Part shown: one piece after another, positions 37,880 to 50,517 of the stretch
How positions within the stretch are numbered: position 1 is the first letter of the stretch
Layout of the letters: each line of letters begins with the position of its first letter
Assembly (NCBI RefSeq): GCF_020906515.1
Contig: NC_085853.1
Coordinates: 372,001 to 436,000, forward strand
DNA length: 64,000 nt
Origin: Vanrija pseudolonga
Lineage: Eukaryota > Basidiomycota > Tremellomycetes > Trichosporonales > Trichosporonaceae
Reading direction: 5' to 3'
Program-made: the position numbers and the translations under genes
The notes under the pieces: model-generated
Told to the model about the DNA's origin: nothing
The model's database searches: none
Seen by the model: the letters and a program-made list of their open reading frames with translations, nothing else

Positions 37880-39983
37880 CAAAGGGGGGCTGGGTGGTGG
37901 TCTCTCGGGTTGGGGCCTAGTAGGTGTTGTGCGATGTCGTGGGTTAGGCGGTGGGGGAAGGTGGGCCTCGGCAGATGTTGGGACCTGTGCCAAAGTTGAA
38001 TGAGGTGGAGGGGAAGGGGGGGGGGAGTGGCCGACGCAGGTGTCACGCCTGGGGCCGAGTCGATATCTCGACCAGAGGCCTTAGTCTGTCATGCCGCGCA
38101 GAGCAGAGCAGCGCAGCGGCAGGGCGGTTAGAGCGAGCGAGGGAAGGGCAGCGGGCGCGGGGCGGGGGGGCGCGCATTACCCCAATCAAACCATGCAGAT
38201 GCGCGCGTCAGGACAGAGGGAAGGAACGCGCAGACGACACTCATTACAATTTCTGGCCCGGGCGTCGTTGGATTTGGCGGTGGCGACTGGCACGCCGGAT
38301 CAATCAGCCACCCTACACCCGGCACCTCGGGGGTCGATCTTTTGGCAGCAGCAGTCACGGCTGAGAAACTAGCCGAGCAAACTAGAGCATCGACTCGCAA
38401 CAAACAATCCGTCAAGTCCAGACAGCCAGACTGGCTGATGATGCATACAATCATGTGAGCGACACATCACAATCACTGGCACGGCCATGTCCATCAAGCT
38501 CTCCTTGTGCAGGGGCAAATCCCTCGCCTCTTTTTTTTAGACGCTCGCTAGCAGCACCTCGCTCGCTCCCAGGCTCCCCCAAGCGGACAGACTGTCTCGC
38601 AAAGGATTGTCATCGGTATGCACCAGCATCCCCACACACCTGCAGTCCCAGGCCCCAGGCGCTCTGGCTCTCTCGGTGACATGACATCGCAACAAAAGGA
38701 TAGGATAGGATAAATTCGAAATTGGCCAGGCGCCGCATCCGTGTTCTCCCGAGTATTCGATACCACGTCGAGATCGCGCGATGGCGGAGAGCGGCGAGCG
38801 GGCGCTTGCAACGAGCGAGTGAGCGAAAGGAACGCTTGCAACGCTTGGCGCGTACAGCAGCAGCGCGACAGCGGCAGGGCGGACAGGGAGTGAGGCGAGG
38901 GTCGAGACGTGGAGGCTGCAGAAGCAGAGAGACAGACAGCCAGAGACACAGTCACAGCGTCACTGCTCCACCGCCACGATGCCCTATCCGGACTTGTCCG
39001 TCCCCACTGACCCCACAAACAATCAGCATGATAGGCAAGGGGCGCGCGCCCCTTCCATGGGTTGCCGAATGCGCGCGTCTCGCGGCAGCCTGCAGCCTCC
39101 TCACTGTGGTACGACGATGCATGCATGCACTACAACTACTACTCAAAGGCCGTGGGGCTGCAGCTGCAGCACCAGCACCTCGTTACGCGTGCTCATGCAC
39201 CTGCTCGCTCTAGCCGCCGCATGCGTTGTCAACGATCTCACGCCGTCTGACACAAGGCGACCCAGGGAAGTGCTCGCGCGACACGCCCGCGATAGGGACA
39301 CTGGTGACTGTTGCATAATATCACAGACGGACGAGATTATTTTCGAACAGCAGGAGAAGTCCGATAGCGAGCGCGGTCAACCCCGCAACCCGCAGGGCTG
39401 AAGCCGCGCGCCGCGGCGAACGCGCTCCGCCCAGAACCCGAGCGGGAGCATGCATGCAGGCTGGCTGCAGCTACAGCTGCCTGGCGGCGCAGGTGCGCCC
39501 TATCACCGCGCTGGTGTTTGCAGTTCGGAGGGGAGGCCGACAAACGCTCGCTCACTCGCGACGGCGAAAGCGGACACGCCGTCCGCTTTTGCGGGGTCGG
39601 CTGCTTTTTCGTCGGCGTGTCGGTCTTCAAGCCGCCCCCCGCACGCTGCGGCGTGCCGGCGACGCAGGTGGCTGGAGGGCTCATTTCGAACAACAATGCT
39701 GCGTGTCGAATTCGCGGCCTCGGTGTCGAATTCTGGCGTCGCGCTCGTGCGGCGCTAGTCGCGCTGCTGGGGAGCGGTATGCGGGCTGTTCCGACGCGCG
39801 TGGTGTCGTACGGTGCGTTCGTTGGGGCTGGGGCTGCTGGGGTGGGAGGGTGGGGGTGAGACGACGGTCACGCTCGGTGGGGCTGAGTGTCAGCGACGGG
39901 CGTGGGTGAGCTGTGTGTGCGGTGAGCGCGGTGAGCGGTGAGTGAGCAGGCAGGCGGGCGTGGGAGACGACTGCGCTGCGCGT

Positions 39984-40122
<139 letters not shown>

Positions 40123-41630
40123 AGTCGTGAGTCGCCCGTGGCTGTGTCGTCAATCGTCGTCGATTCTGGCCCGTCGGTCGTCGAATGCGCCGTCATCGTC
40201 GTCGCTGTCGTCGTGGAGTGGGAAACGTCAACAACAACCAACAAACAGATACGCTATGCGTCACCGGCAAGCATGCAGCGTATCGTATCCGGGCCCGAAC
40301 GCGAGCGAGTGCGGAATGGCATCGACGACGCCGCAATGCCGCCAACCCCGGCACATCTCCTACCCTCCCGTCGTCTCGTGGCGAGCTTCGCGGCTACTCT
40401 TCTCCGAAGGAGAGGCGCGCTCTCACTCGCCGGTCGGTCGGTCAGTCGACATGCTCACACAGCTCGCCGGGAGCTACGCGCTAACCGGTTGCCCAACCTA
40501 ACGTCGCCGCGACGCCGCCTCGTCGGCGCCCGCATGACACGGCGCCGGGTATTGTGGCTCGCTCGCAGCGGTGCGCTTCGCGGCCTTCGCGGCGTCGCGG
40601 CGTCGTGGAGGAGGTCACGCTTGCGCTTCTTCTGCTCTGCCAGCTGACTTCTCGATTGGGCGTGTGTCGGGCTCTGCTCTGCTCGCCTGTGTTGCTGCTC
40701 CTGCTCCTCGACTCCACCCGAACCAAACCAAGCCAAGAGCCACACCCCCTCCTCTCCCGCGGCAGTCGTCCGCTAGGACATCTGATACCCGACCACCCGC
40801 GGGCACTTTGCCGAGCGCTCCCTCTCGCGAGTGCTTTCTTGGGCTACTGCTTGATACTTACTACCTACCCCACAACCATGCTCCGCAGCGATCGTTGCGG
40901 ACCATCGCCACGACGCCGCCTCGCGCTCGGGTACCTCTCTGACGCAGGTCACTCACGCTCACGTCTCAGCTGACCATGCCTCGTAGCCGTATCAGCCACA
41001 TTATTGCGGCGCTGGTCCGAGTGTGCGGCTGCTGGCTCCGTCCGATCGCGCAAAGGCGAGGCGCTTGCCGCTGCCGTCGCGTCTGGAGTCCCCACCGATT
41101 ACACAAACGCGCTTGCTTTGCCACTCCATTCCACACCACTTCCCCACTTCCTCGACGCCGCGATACCGTCTCGAGTCACCACCCGGCCGAGTTGGTGGCG
41201 TGCGACAACGCCGTCGTGAGGTCGAGAAACAGGTAACGCGCCGTGTGGGCATGGCCAGTGCCGGCCGGCTCGGCTCGGCGCTCGGCTGGCTTCATGGCGA
41301 TCGAGTTGAGTCGGCACGGCGCTGGTCATCGATATCCAGCGCCATCGGGCCCCCGGACGCCTGATTGCGTCTCGTCAGGTCTCGCTGCCACTTGCCGGCG
41401 GGTTTGCGGCTGGCCTCGAGTCGTACCGATCGATACCTCGTACCACTCGTCGAGCACCTAGAGGTCTGGGGTTGCTCTCAGCTGGTGGCCTCAGTCACTC
41501 AGAGCTTCTGCCACCGAGCTCCGTACCCCCCGCCCCTCGTCCCAGCCCCCGCGCCCCACCGCACCCGCCACGCTCTACCACTGCATGCCAAGAACTCTTA
41601 CAACGCTATGCCTCACCTACACTCCCCCGT

Positions 41631-43962
41631 CTACGCGTGCTCCCGCTTCTTCTCGTCCTTGCCGCCGGGCTTGGTCGTGCGCTTGGCGCGCGGCACCCGC
41701 GGCGGCCGGCTCCAGAACTTGAAGCTGCCCGCCCTTGAGACAGTCGCGATGGTCTTGGGGCCCATGTGCACCGACGTCATGAGGTTGCCCTCCACCACGC
41801 GCGCGAGCACAGGCTGCAGCATCGCAACCTCGGACTTGGGAGGCGACTTGTGGTAGAATGCTCCATCGGGCTCGACGGGGATGATGGTGCCCGACCGCGT
41901 GAGAGAGGCGGTCGAACCAGCGCCCTGTACCCGGAAGTGCGACGAGTTGGAGTGGTGGTGTCGTGGCTTACGCAACGCGGCGGCAGAGAAGTCCCACTGA
42001 TGCATCGTCAGCGGTGATCAGGGCATAATCGGCAACTAAGGTGATCAACCCTCTCGCTTTACTCACTAGTAACAACTTGCCGTCCTCGCCGACACTGCCA
42101 AAGCGGTACCCACGTCCTTCGCTTCTCCTCGTCGGGTCAAACGCAATACACGTGACGAAGCCAGTGTGGCCCTGGCAGCGTGCAACCAGACGCGATTCAC
42201 GCGCCGAGTAGACCGTCACCAGGTCATCCTGTCCACCAACGGCAACAAAGCGGCTGTCTGGGGACCAAGCGACACAGTTGAGGCTGCCAAAGTAGGGCTC
42301 GAACACATCGGTAACGCGCTCCTCCTCATTGTCGATCAGGCGGAGCAATCCGTCCTTGGTCGTGACCGCCAACCACCGTCCATCAGGCGAGTACGCCATG
42401 GCCGTCAACTCCGTCTCGCAACCAAGCCGGTAGACAGCCATGGGGTTCTTGCCGGCCCAAGGGTGCCGGTCCTCGCCCTTCTTGTCGGCCGGGAGATTCC
42501 AATCAGCGTTCTTCCATATCAGAAGCTTGTCGAGGAACTGCTCGCGCTCGTGGTGCGAGTCGCCGTTGGCGACAGCGCCGGATCCCTGGCTACCCGGAGT
42601 CCTCGCGCGCGCCGCAGCCGCAGTCTGGGAGTCGAAGAAGTTGGTCCACGGCCTCGGTAGCGCGCTGATGTGGGCCCAAGCTGCGTCGTTTGGCTCCTCA
42701 GCGAACAGGCAAAACTGAGCGACCGAATTGTCCGCAAAAGACGCAATGAAACGATCGCCTCCACGAGGGTCAAAGTGTACGCCCGTGACGGCACTCTTGA
42801 TCAGCTTGCCCTGCGAGTGGTCAGAAGCGCGTCCTTCTTATCTTGGCAGACACCGGGCGCGTGTCTTGCCCCATTCGTCAAACTCACCGCAACGTTGAAG
42901 CGCTCGGTGCGGTCGTTGATAAAATCGAGATGCACGAGGTCGCCGGTTTCGAGGCCGACGACAATGTCCTGACGCTCAGGGCCGACGGTGAGCTGCGAGA
43001 TGGCGTGGGCCGTAGGGGGGACCTGGAAGACGACGGAGGCGAGGTTTTCCTAGCTCGAGTCAGCGCGATGTCGCCCGTCTTGCACCACCACCACTACCCA
43101 CCGTAACACCACCCTCCTCTGCCCAGCAGAACAGTCTGCCCATGTTCCAGAACGCCCATCTGACCCTCTCGCCTCCATTCTTGCCCTTCTCGTCCATGAT
43201 GGAGCTCAGCTGGAGGTTGGGCGAGACGCGCGTGATGATACCACCGCGGGCGTTGGACAGAGACTTGTCCTTGTCCTGCTTCTTGTTGTTGGAGCCGCTC
43301 TTGCCAAAGCCGCCCTTGCCCTTGGCGTTGTTGGCAGCATTCGGGGCGTTGGGGTTGGGCGCGTTGGGGGTGACGATGGAGTCGTGCATGGCCGCTGGCG
43401 TGTGCCCGTCGTCGCTCGACATCTCCGTGTCCGAGTCAGAGTACTCGTCCTCGTTGTCATACAGCTGGGGCGGGGCCTCGCTGCTCTGAGCCTGCGGCGT
43501 CTCGGCCGCCTTCTTACCCAGGCCAAGTCGGACGAGGGCGCCGAAGCCGCCGTCCTTGCCGGCCACGCGCGCGGGGTACCACACGTCGGCGAAGTTGACT
43601 CGTGTAGGGTGTCCAGGTTGCCACTGGCCGTTGACAAGGGTCGCGCCCGAGCTGACCGCGAAGATGTTGGGCGAGGACAGTGTCGGCATGGGCACGAATC
43701 CGGGGGACGTCATGCCGAAACCGCCGGCGCCGATGATGCCGCCGCTCGCGACGGGCAGGCCGGGGCGGCCGATATCCATTGGCAACGGGCCGGGCAGCTC
43801 GACATCGGGGAACGTCCCCTTGGCGAGGGTGTAAGTGCCCTCTGGCGCGGTGAGGACGTCTGGGAGGTCGGGAGGCGGCACGACAGGGACAGTGGGGAGG
43901 ACTGGCCGCGGTGGAGGCAGCCGCGGGAGGTAGCTTGTCGGTGGGGGGATGTAGAGCTCCAT
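41631..43962 (-). CDS. creC: CreC-like WD40 protein (WDR20/DMWD family)
   Basis: Four exons (43962-43102, 43049-42888, 42810-42067, 41996-41631) encode 710 residues. The first 240 residues are Pro/Gly/Asn-rich and disordered with an acidic patch. WD repeats follow from about residue 265: AFWNMGRLFCWAEEGG, FDPRGGDRFIASFADNSVAQF, CVAWSPDSRFVAVGGQDDLVTVY, and CIAFDP...GSVGEDGKLLLWDF, the last joined across an intron. The C terminus (KFWSRPP then Lys/Arg-rich) completes the propeller. In Aspergillus, CreC partners the deubiquitinase CreB in carbon catabolite repression, and vertebrate WDR20 activates USP12/46. Function here is by homology, and the CreC assignment over a generic WD40 rests on overall layout. 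Confidence 0.82.
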
Positions 43963-44796
43963 CGCGAGTGGGTGCTGCTGCAGGCGATGAAGGCGGGGTT
44001 GTTAATGATGTATGTGGTGGATGATGCTATAGAGAGAATGTGGGTTGTTCAGCCTGTGTGCGATGCGATGCAGGATGCAGAGTAGGATGCCTGACTGACC
44101 CAGGATTGTGGTGGTGCATGCGGTCCAACCCTTCGCTTCCTGTCGTGCCCCATTTTGCGGGGCACAAGGCGAATGGAGGGCTGCTGCCCCGCCCTGGATG
44201 TTGCCCGGTACACTTCGGGCCGTCCACTCCGGCGACGACGCCGACATGACGGAGGCAGTCGTCGGCCAGGCAGCAGCAGCACATTGATGGACACGCTGTA
44301 AGCAACACCTTTTGCAGCACACAGACTATACTACCCATCAAACAGCATGAGGCGGCAGGCAAACACGAGGCAGCACATACTAGGGCACGTTGCTGCCATC
44401 ACTTGCAGCCTGCTCACCTCACGAGGCCAAGGACGCCTGGGCCATCTACGGGCCGCATCTGACCATCTCACGGCGACCGACCTCTGCTCGACCCCGCCAC
44501 TGCTCGTGTTGCTACCGCTGACACCTCCATATCCCACGGATATCCCAAACTGAAGCGCGCAGTGTAACGCTTACAAAGGAGGGATCAGATCTGTGACTGC
44601 TGGGCCCGTGCGCAGACGATTGTTGACACTCAACCCCCGGCCCCTCCACTGACCCGCATTGTCCCCCGCCGCCAACACTCCTTTCTCCACTCTTCCTTCC
44701 TCGACCCTTCTCTACTCATATCCAACCCGACGATCTCTATCACCTAACCAACTCTCAATACAAGTGATACTCTTAACCCACTTCCCCTAGCTCGGC
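43963..44796. other. Divergent intergenic region
   Basis: Upstream region of the CreC-like gene (minus) and the DUF6699 gene (plus). A pyrimidine-rich leader (about 44660-44770) precedes the DUF6699 start. No gene is seen. Confidence 0.5.
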
Positions 44797-46213
44797 ATGC
44801 TCCCCGCGCGAACAGGCCACGAGTCCAGTGCGTCAGGTGAATGTCCCGTCACTCAACCTGCGCGACGCGACTGACTTTACAGATCCCGCCAGCCCATTCA
44901 AGGCCTCGTGAGTAGACCCGTAGCTACGAGTTGTGGGAATGTAGCTAGGTATAACTCACAGTCCCAGTCGACCAGGATACGGCCCAGTAAGCTCGCCCCC
45001 GTGCCATGACACCACTCACTCTAGGTCATCAACCATACCCAGGCCACGCAGCTCGATCTACCCCTCAGGATCCATCCCCTCTTGAACTCTCAGAGCTGGG
45101 GTGAGTCCTCCTCATCCGGAGGTCATCTCTCATGGAACGTTCTCGAGGTGGGCAGGTCCCGGACGGTTCGAACCTGACAACCAGCACCCTACCTTTGCCT
45201 CGTTGTTACGGGATGACAGTGAGAACCGGACTTTAAAGCCATTACTGACGAGGGAAGACACAGAACTGGACTGTGAGGGCCACACCTCGCTTGAGGACTG
45301 ACACAGAGGGAGCAAGGAGCGGCAACAGCCCGCCACAACACCCATAGTCGAGGAGCTCCAGCTGGGGCATGTCGAGTCTGGTGGGTCACCTCCTCTTGTG
45401 TGTCTGACCCGCCCAGGCTGGTCTATCCGTGTCCGAAATCGCAAGGTGAGCACCAACCAAGACGTGCACTGAACCCCAGGGAGTCACCTGGTATGTCACC
45501 TTGCTTCTAGGATCTGTCTGACGGGCAGCGAGGATGTCCTGTATGCAATGTGAGCTGCGCGACTTGGGTCTTTTGCCAGCTGACAAGCAAGCTACGACTT
45601 CTTCGCCTCGCCACGTACGTTCCTTCCACAGCCCTCAGCTCCGTGCTCATGCTTACAGTCTATGTGGACGAGATGTCCGAGATGTGTGAGTGGCTCGATT
45701 ACGCGTGAGCTGAACTCTTCAGACCCCAGGGCAGTGCGGATGTGCGTCTGTCCTCGCCACCACATTGTCGTTGTAAGCTGACCCCCACCTCGATTCGTCC
45801 CAAACAGAAGTAAGCTGCCCCCAAGTGGTCTTCAGCTGACATTCAGTGGAACAGCAATAGTGAGGATGTCATCACAGCATCACTGACCCAAGCTTCGAGA
45901 AGCGCCGCATGGGGTATTTTGAGTGGGTGGAGCTGGGGGGGCCTCCCACAGACACAGCTCACCCCACCAGCCTCGAAGAAGGATACCGCAAATCCGACTC
46001 GCTCCTCGGCGCCACCTACTTTGACGGGTACGTGTGCATGTCGATCTAGCTGACGCCAGTTTACACAACGACGCTGAGAGCCTGGAAAGACTTAGGAGGA
46101 GTGAGTGTGGCGGGTGTGGCGGGCGGAATGGGACAGAGCTGACGACTTCAGAGTACAAGTCAGTCTGGTACCTTCCCGACACTGCTGTACCAGGCTCACA
46201 AACCCAGCTTTAG
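44797..46213 (+). CDS. DUF6699-type protein split into very small exons
   Basis: A gene of at least 13 exons in 1.4 kb. Exons traced with continuous frame: 44797-44836, 44883-44907, 44962-44986, 45025-45147, 45185-45272, 45309-45380, 45417-45445, 45480-45490, 45529-45549, 45592-45614, 45659-45685, then one from 45723. The last three begin near 45890 (FEKRRMGYFEW, then LEEGYRKSDSLLGATYFDG), at about 46060 (LHNDAESLERLRR) and at 46153 to the stop. The order RIHPLLNSQSW, LSWNVLEHP, ATTPIVEELQLGH, GWSIRVRN, VTCEDVLYAIYDFFASPL matches my recollection of DUF6699, a basidiomycete-expanded domain of unknown function. The join between about 45740 and 45890 could not be resolved. One acceptor (before 45309) is CAGAG rather than the nearer CAG. 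Confidence 0.68.
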
Positions 46214-46532
46214 CGCGTCCAACTTGCTACTGCTCCGGCTCGGTAACTGCTAGGCGAGATACAGGGGACCGAGAGACACATCAAGGTCTGGCGACCCGAG
46301 GTGAGGCGGGCGGAGTACGGTCAGTTTGGTCGCTCGTATGCGCTGAGGCATGACCCAACTGACACTTCAGCCACAACGCCTTCTGCACTCTGCACGAGCG
46401 CAACTTCCACCACCACCGGCACCACCATAACTAGGCAATCTTCTGCATGATTAGACCCGAGTAGAGAAAAGGCGGAAAGGAAAGATGGGAAGTCGAGGGG
46501 TATCAAACTGTCCTTTTGGTCCTCGAGGGTGT
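46214..46532. other. Convergent intergenic region
   Basis: Joins the 3' ends of the DUF6699 gene and the acid phosphatase gene. Nothing else is seen. Confidence 0.5.
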
Positions 46533-48677
46533 TTACTGCTCGTTGCAGCCGCTGTCACCGCCGTTACCGCCGTTACCACCCTGGCCACCGTTGCCACCAT
46601 TGCCGCCACCGTTGCCGTTACCACCGTTGCCACCCTGGCCACCGTTGCCGCCGTTGCCACCGCCGTTGCCGTTGCCGCCGTTGCCACCATTGCCACCGTT
46701 GCCGCCGTTACCGCCCTGGCCACCGTTGCCACCGTTGCCGCCATTGCCTCCCTGGCCACCGTTACCGCCGTTGCCGCCGTTGCCGCCGTTGCCACCGTTG
46801 CCACCGTTACCGCCCTGGCCACCGCCAGGGGAGTTGGTGCAGCCGGGGTGCTCGCGGTAGAGGTAGAAGGTGTCGAGGACGGTCGAGTTGGCAGCGGCGA
46901 TGAAGTCGTGCTTGACGTGGGTGCAGTTCTCAAAGGTGAGGTGCGACCAGCCGTACACGCCGCCAATACCAGCAGCAATGGTGTTGGGGAGGGGGTTGTC
47001 GATGGTGTCGAGACCGTCGTAGTGGCCGCCGACACCGTTGGTGATGTAGACGGGGGCACGGGGGTTGTTGAAGCCCTGCTGCTCGACGGTGTCTGGGTGT
47101 TGTTAGGGGTGTCTGGTGCCACGCCTGTTGCACCACTCACTGTTCCAGATGGGCCACGAGCGCGAGTAGATGTGGTCGTGGCCGGTGAAGACGAGGTCGA
47201 CGTTGTACTGGTAGAAGATGGGCTCAAAGGCCTTCTGGCAGGGCGCGCAGATGGCGTCCTTGATTCCGACGTACCACGGGCGGTGGCCGACGGCGACGAC
47301 CCAGGGGGTCTTCTTGCGGTCGACCTTCTCGAGGTCGGCCTTGAGCCAGGCAATCTGCTCTCCGGGGGCACCGCGGGGGCCAGACATCTGCTTGCCAGTG
47401 CCGCCAGTCTCGTCGGGGCCGTAGATGCCGACGCCGAGGTCGGTCTCAAAGTCGAGGACGACGTAGTGGGTCATGCCGACGTCGTACGAGTACCAGAAGT
47501 TCTTGGTGTTGCCGGGCTTGCCGGGCATGTTCCAGTGCTCGGCGTACGCGGTGAAGTTGACCTGGCCGGGCATGCAGATCGACTGGGTGTAGGTGATGTT
47601 GTTGACCTTGTCGGTGACACCGCCGTTGTCGCAGTTGGACTCGTGGTTGCCGACGGCGACCATGTACGCCTTGGTGGCGGTGAGGGCGGTGATCTCGTCG
47701 TAGAAGGCCTCGTTGAGCGACTCGTAGCCGTCGACAATGGCGCTGGCCTGGGCGTTGGCGAGGATCTTGGCAGGGCCGAAGAAGCCCTGGACCGACTCCT
47801 TGAGGAAGTAGTCGGCGTAGCTGGCGTCAGTGGTGTTTCAATGAGGGTGGCACTCACGCAAGGTCACCGGCGTGGATGATGTGGTCGAAGGCGTCGAGGT
47901 TCTGGGCGAGCGACTGGATGGCGTTGCTTCCTGTTAGCACATTCCGCCACAAAACACTCACGTCTCAGTCGACTTCAGGGTACCGCCAGCACCCTTGCCA
48001 GTGACGTTGGTGAGACCGTCGGGGCCCATGAGACCCATGTCGCCGACGATGGCGACGGACTGCGGCGTCAGCAAACGAAAGTGTGTCATGCACGCACGTA
48101 GGGCGAGATGTCACCGGCAGGGCGGGGGGTGGTGAAGGTGTAAGTGGGGCTTGGGTGGGGGTTAGCAAAACGAGTGTGGCACTGCTTGGCTCTCTTGGCT
48201 CACAGGGTTTGGCACTATTCATATCAGCACATGTCAACGCCCAAGCACAAAGTGACTCACCGCAAAGCAGTTGGTGTGCGCCACGCGGTAGTGGTACTCG
48301 GTCCTGGGCTTGAGGCCGGTGATGGTGGCATGGTGGCTCCAGGTGCGGCTGGTCTGGAACGTGGTCTGGACGGACGTGGCGACCTGGTCGAGGTTGAGCG
48401 GGTCGGTGCCGTAGTGGACGATGGCCTCGGCGTCGGGGAGCTGCTGGTACGTGTTCCACGATACCGAGATGGAGGTCGAGTCGATGTAGGCAACACGCTG
48501 CTGGAGCGGCTCGAGCTTGTTGGTGGGGATGGTTCCCGGCTCATGGGCGATGGGCCAGTTGTCCGACGCGAGGGGCTATAAACTGTTAGTGCAAACCCCG
48601 GCGGGACGATCACCCACCGCGGCCGAAGTGACGACGGCTAGGGCCGCAAACGCGGCGATAGCGAGCTTGAACGACAT
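46533..48677 (-). CDS. Secreted purple acid phosphatase with Gly/Asn-rich C-terminal tail
   Basis: Eight exons (48677-48618, 48575-48261, 48214-48204, 48149-48098, 48059-47962, 47926-47858, 47820-47141, 47092-46533) encode 614 residues. A signal peptide (MSFKLAIAAFAALAVVTSAA) is followed by the N-terminal Fn3-like domain (VSWNTYQQLPDAEAIVHYG) and the dinuclear-metal phosphoesterase core: IVGDMG, HAGDLAYADY, GNHES, AVGHRPWY, GHDHIYSR, and the closing TNGVGGHYDG. These are the metal and phosphate ligands expected of a purple acid phosphatase. The last 95 or so residues are GGN/GGQ triplets ending in DSGCNEQ. Release of phosphate outside the cell or in the wall is the likely role. The 11-nt third exon is needed to keep frame between NCFA and PTYTFTTPRPAGD. 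Confidence 0.93.
46545..46830. repeat. In-gene triplet repeat coding GGN/GGQ
   Basis: Tandem 9-bp units (plus-strand reading roughly CCGTTGCCA/CCACCGTTG) about 30 times, with TGG interruptions that code for Gln. It encodes the phosphatase tail and stays in frame throughout, so any unit change keeps the protein open. Confidence 0.9.
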
Positions 48678-50517
48678 GTTAACGAGCGTGGGGGTTGGGG
48701 ATCAATGATGGGAGCTAGGTTCCATTCATAAGTACTCGCGAGGGGCCAGCAGGCACGACACTTCCAGAAAACCAACACGGCTAGGAAGCGGCCAAAGACA
48801 GCACACACGTTCCACTCAGTGTCTTGGGTTTGGGTTGGGTTCATCAAACTCGGTAGGCAGCAAGGAGGCGTACGGCCTCCGTCCGTTCGTTCCGGGTGAC
48901 CCGAGCGAGTGAGCGAGCCCGCGGCGCGCTGCTGCGGCGCCCAAAGCCTGGGGCCTCGACAGGCTCGACAGGAAAAGCTTACATACCTCGGCTTGATGTC
49001 CCCTCGCGGAAAGAGGACGCGCCGGACGCGATTCCGGTGGCGTCGTGGACGCGCGCTGTCGGCAGCAGCGAGACGGTTGGTCGGGCCGCGGGCTTATGCA
49101 GTGCGCCTGCAGGCCGGCTTGCTTGCTTGCGCTTGCCTCTACGGGTCACCCGGGGAATGTTAGGATTAGACTTTTGTTGCGCGCGTAATGCGCGCACGGT
49201 GATTAGTGCTAGTTATCTTGGGCGGTACACGTGCGTGGAGATTGTGTCTTGGATGGGCGCCAGTCGTACCAGTCCGCAGCTAGGAATAGACGCGCAAACG
49301 CCCTTAGACGCTAGGGCGGGGTGCGTGTGCGTTGGCTTGTGCTCGTCGTGCGCGTCGGCTGTGCAGGATCTATGCCAGGACAAGAGGACAGGAATCGACG
49401 AGGCCAAGACTTGTTGTTGACAGCCGTCAAGGTGGGGGAAGCCGATGATGGCGCCGCAGTCACGGGCGCAGTCCATCACCGAGCGCCGAGCGTGCCGAAG
49501 TGGACTGCCCTCGGTCCACGTGGCTAATACCGTGTCATTCTTGTCAAAAGTTGATAAGTCGTCGGCCCAATTCAGGAGGTGTGCCACTTAACCCTGAGTT
49601 TGATTTAATCGGAGTGTGCGCTGTGTGCTGTGATCGTCGTCGTTTCGGGCGGTTTATATCAAACGGCCAAGGACGGCTAAGGCTCACGGCGCGCGGCACA
49701 GCAGCAGACGCAAACCAGCCTCAACGGGACGCGTACCCCCCCTCACTTATGTGCAGAGTCGCATTATGTACTCGCTGCAGTACCTCGCCCAAAGCTCGCT
49801 TACAGCTTCTCTCCGACCCAGCTTTGCTTCTTGGTCCCCCTCATTGGCACACTGCAGCAGCAGCAGCCGCGGCACTGGCGCACTGGCCGACGCCGCAGCG
49901 ACCAGTGCCGTCATTGCCGCAGTGCTGAGCCTGTCGTCCACACCCGTTCTTACCTACGTCATTGGGTCATGAAACGGCCCTTTATGTATGGCTGCGTTTA
50001 GGCTCCCTCTGGCGGCACCCGAGGGATCTCTGCTCCTGCCTGCATTTTCGGCATACCGCTTTGCATCGGAAGGGAGCGAGGAGGGGGGAACGACCAAGGC
50101 GGATCGCGAGGAACGGCACACCACGCAAAGATGCTACATTCTTGAGGTACAGCATGCAATCTGCGCAACAAAGGGCAAAAAGACTTAGCGCGACCGGCCG
50201 AGTGTGGGTGTAGTGCTCTCGGTACCATCCTTGCTTTGCTCGTGCGCCCCAAGCCGACCCCCCACTACAGTGCACACCGCCCACAGCCGCCGCGACCCGT
50301 GCGCGCTTGCGTGCGTGCTACTACGGTTTGCTTCTGACCGCTGCTGTACCGCTGCTGTTGTCCCCCGTAGTCAACTCAACTCAGCCACCCACTCACCACA
50401 ACACAGCGCCATTCCTTCCTTGACTCCCTTATATTTTCACATCAACAATCTCTTCATCTCACTCTCACTCACTCTCCCTGTCCACACTCCACCACCACCA
50501 CACCACTCACCACCACA
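48678..50517. other. 1.8-kb intergenic region
   Basis: Upstream regions of the phosphatase gene (minus) and the small secreted protein gene (plus). A plus-strand ORF at 49751-49972 has Ser/Ala/Leu-rich content but no supporting signals. No RNA gene is seen. Confidence 0.45.
50430..50437 (+). promoter_or_regulatory. TATA box and CT-rich leader of the small secreted protein
   Basis: TATATTTT 80 nt before the start, followed by a CT/CA-rich leader ending CACCACAATG. This combination often marks a highly expressed fungal gene. Confidence 0.45.

Noticed and set aside
45155-45190. tRNA-like B box GGTTCGAACC
   Set aside because: No matching A box, acceptor stem or T-stem pairing. It falls inside an intron of the DUF6699 gene.
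46485-47879. 464-residue plus-strand ORF rich in Val/Ala/Thr
   Set aside because: Antisense shadow of the acid phosphatase and its GGN repeat. The low-complexity content comes from the repeat.
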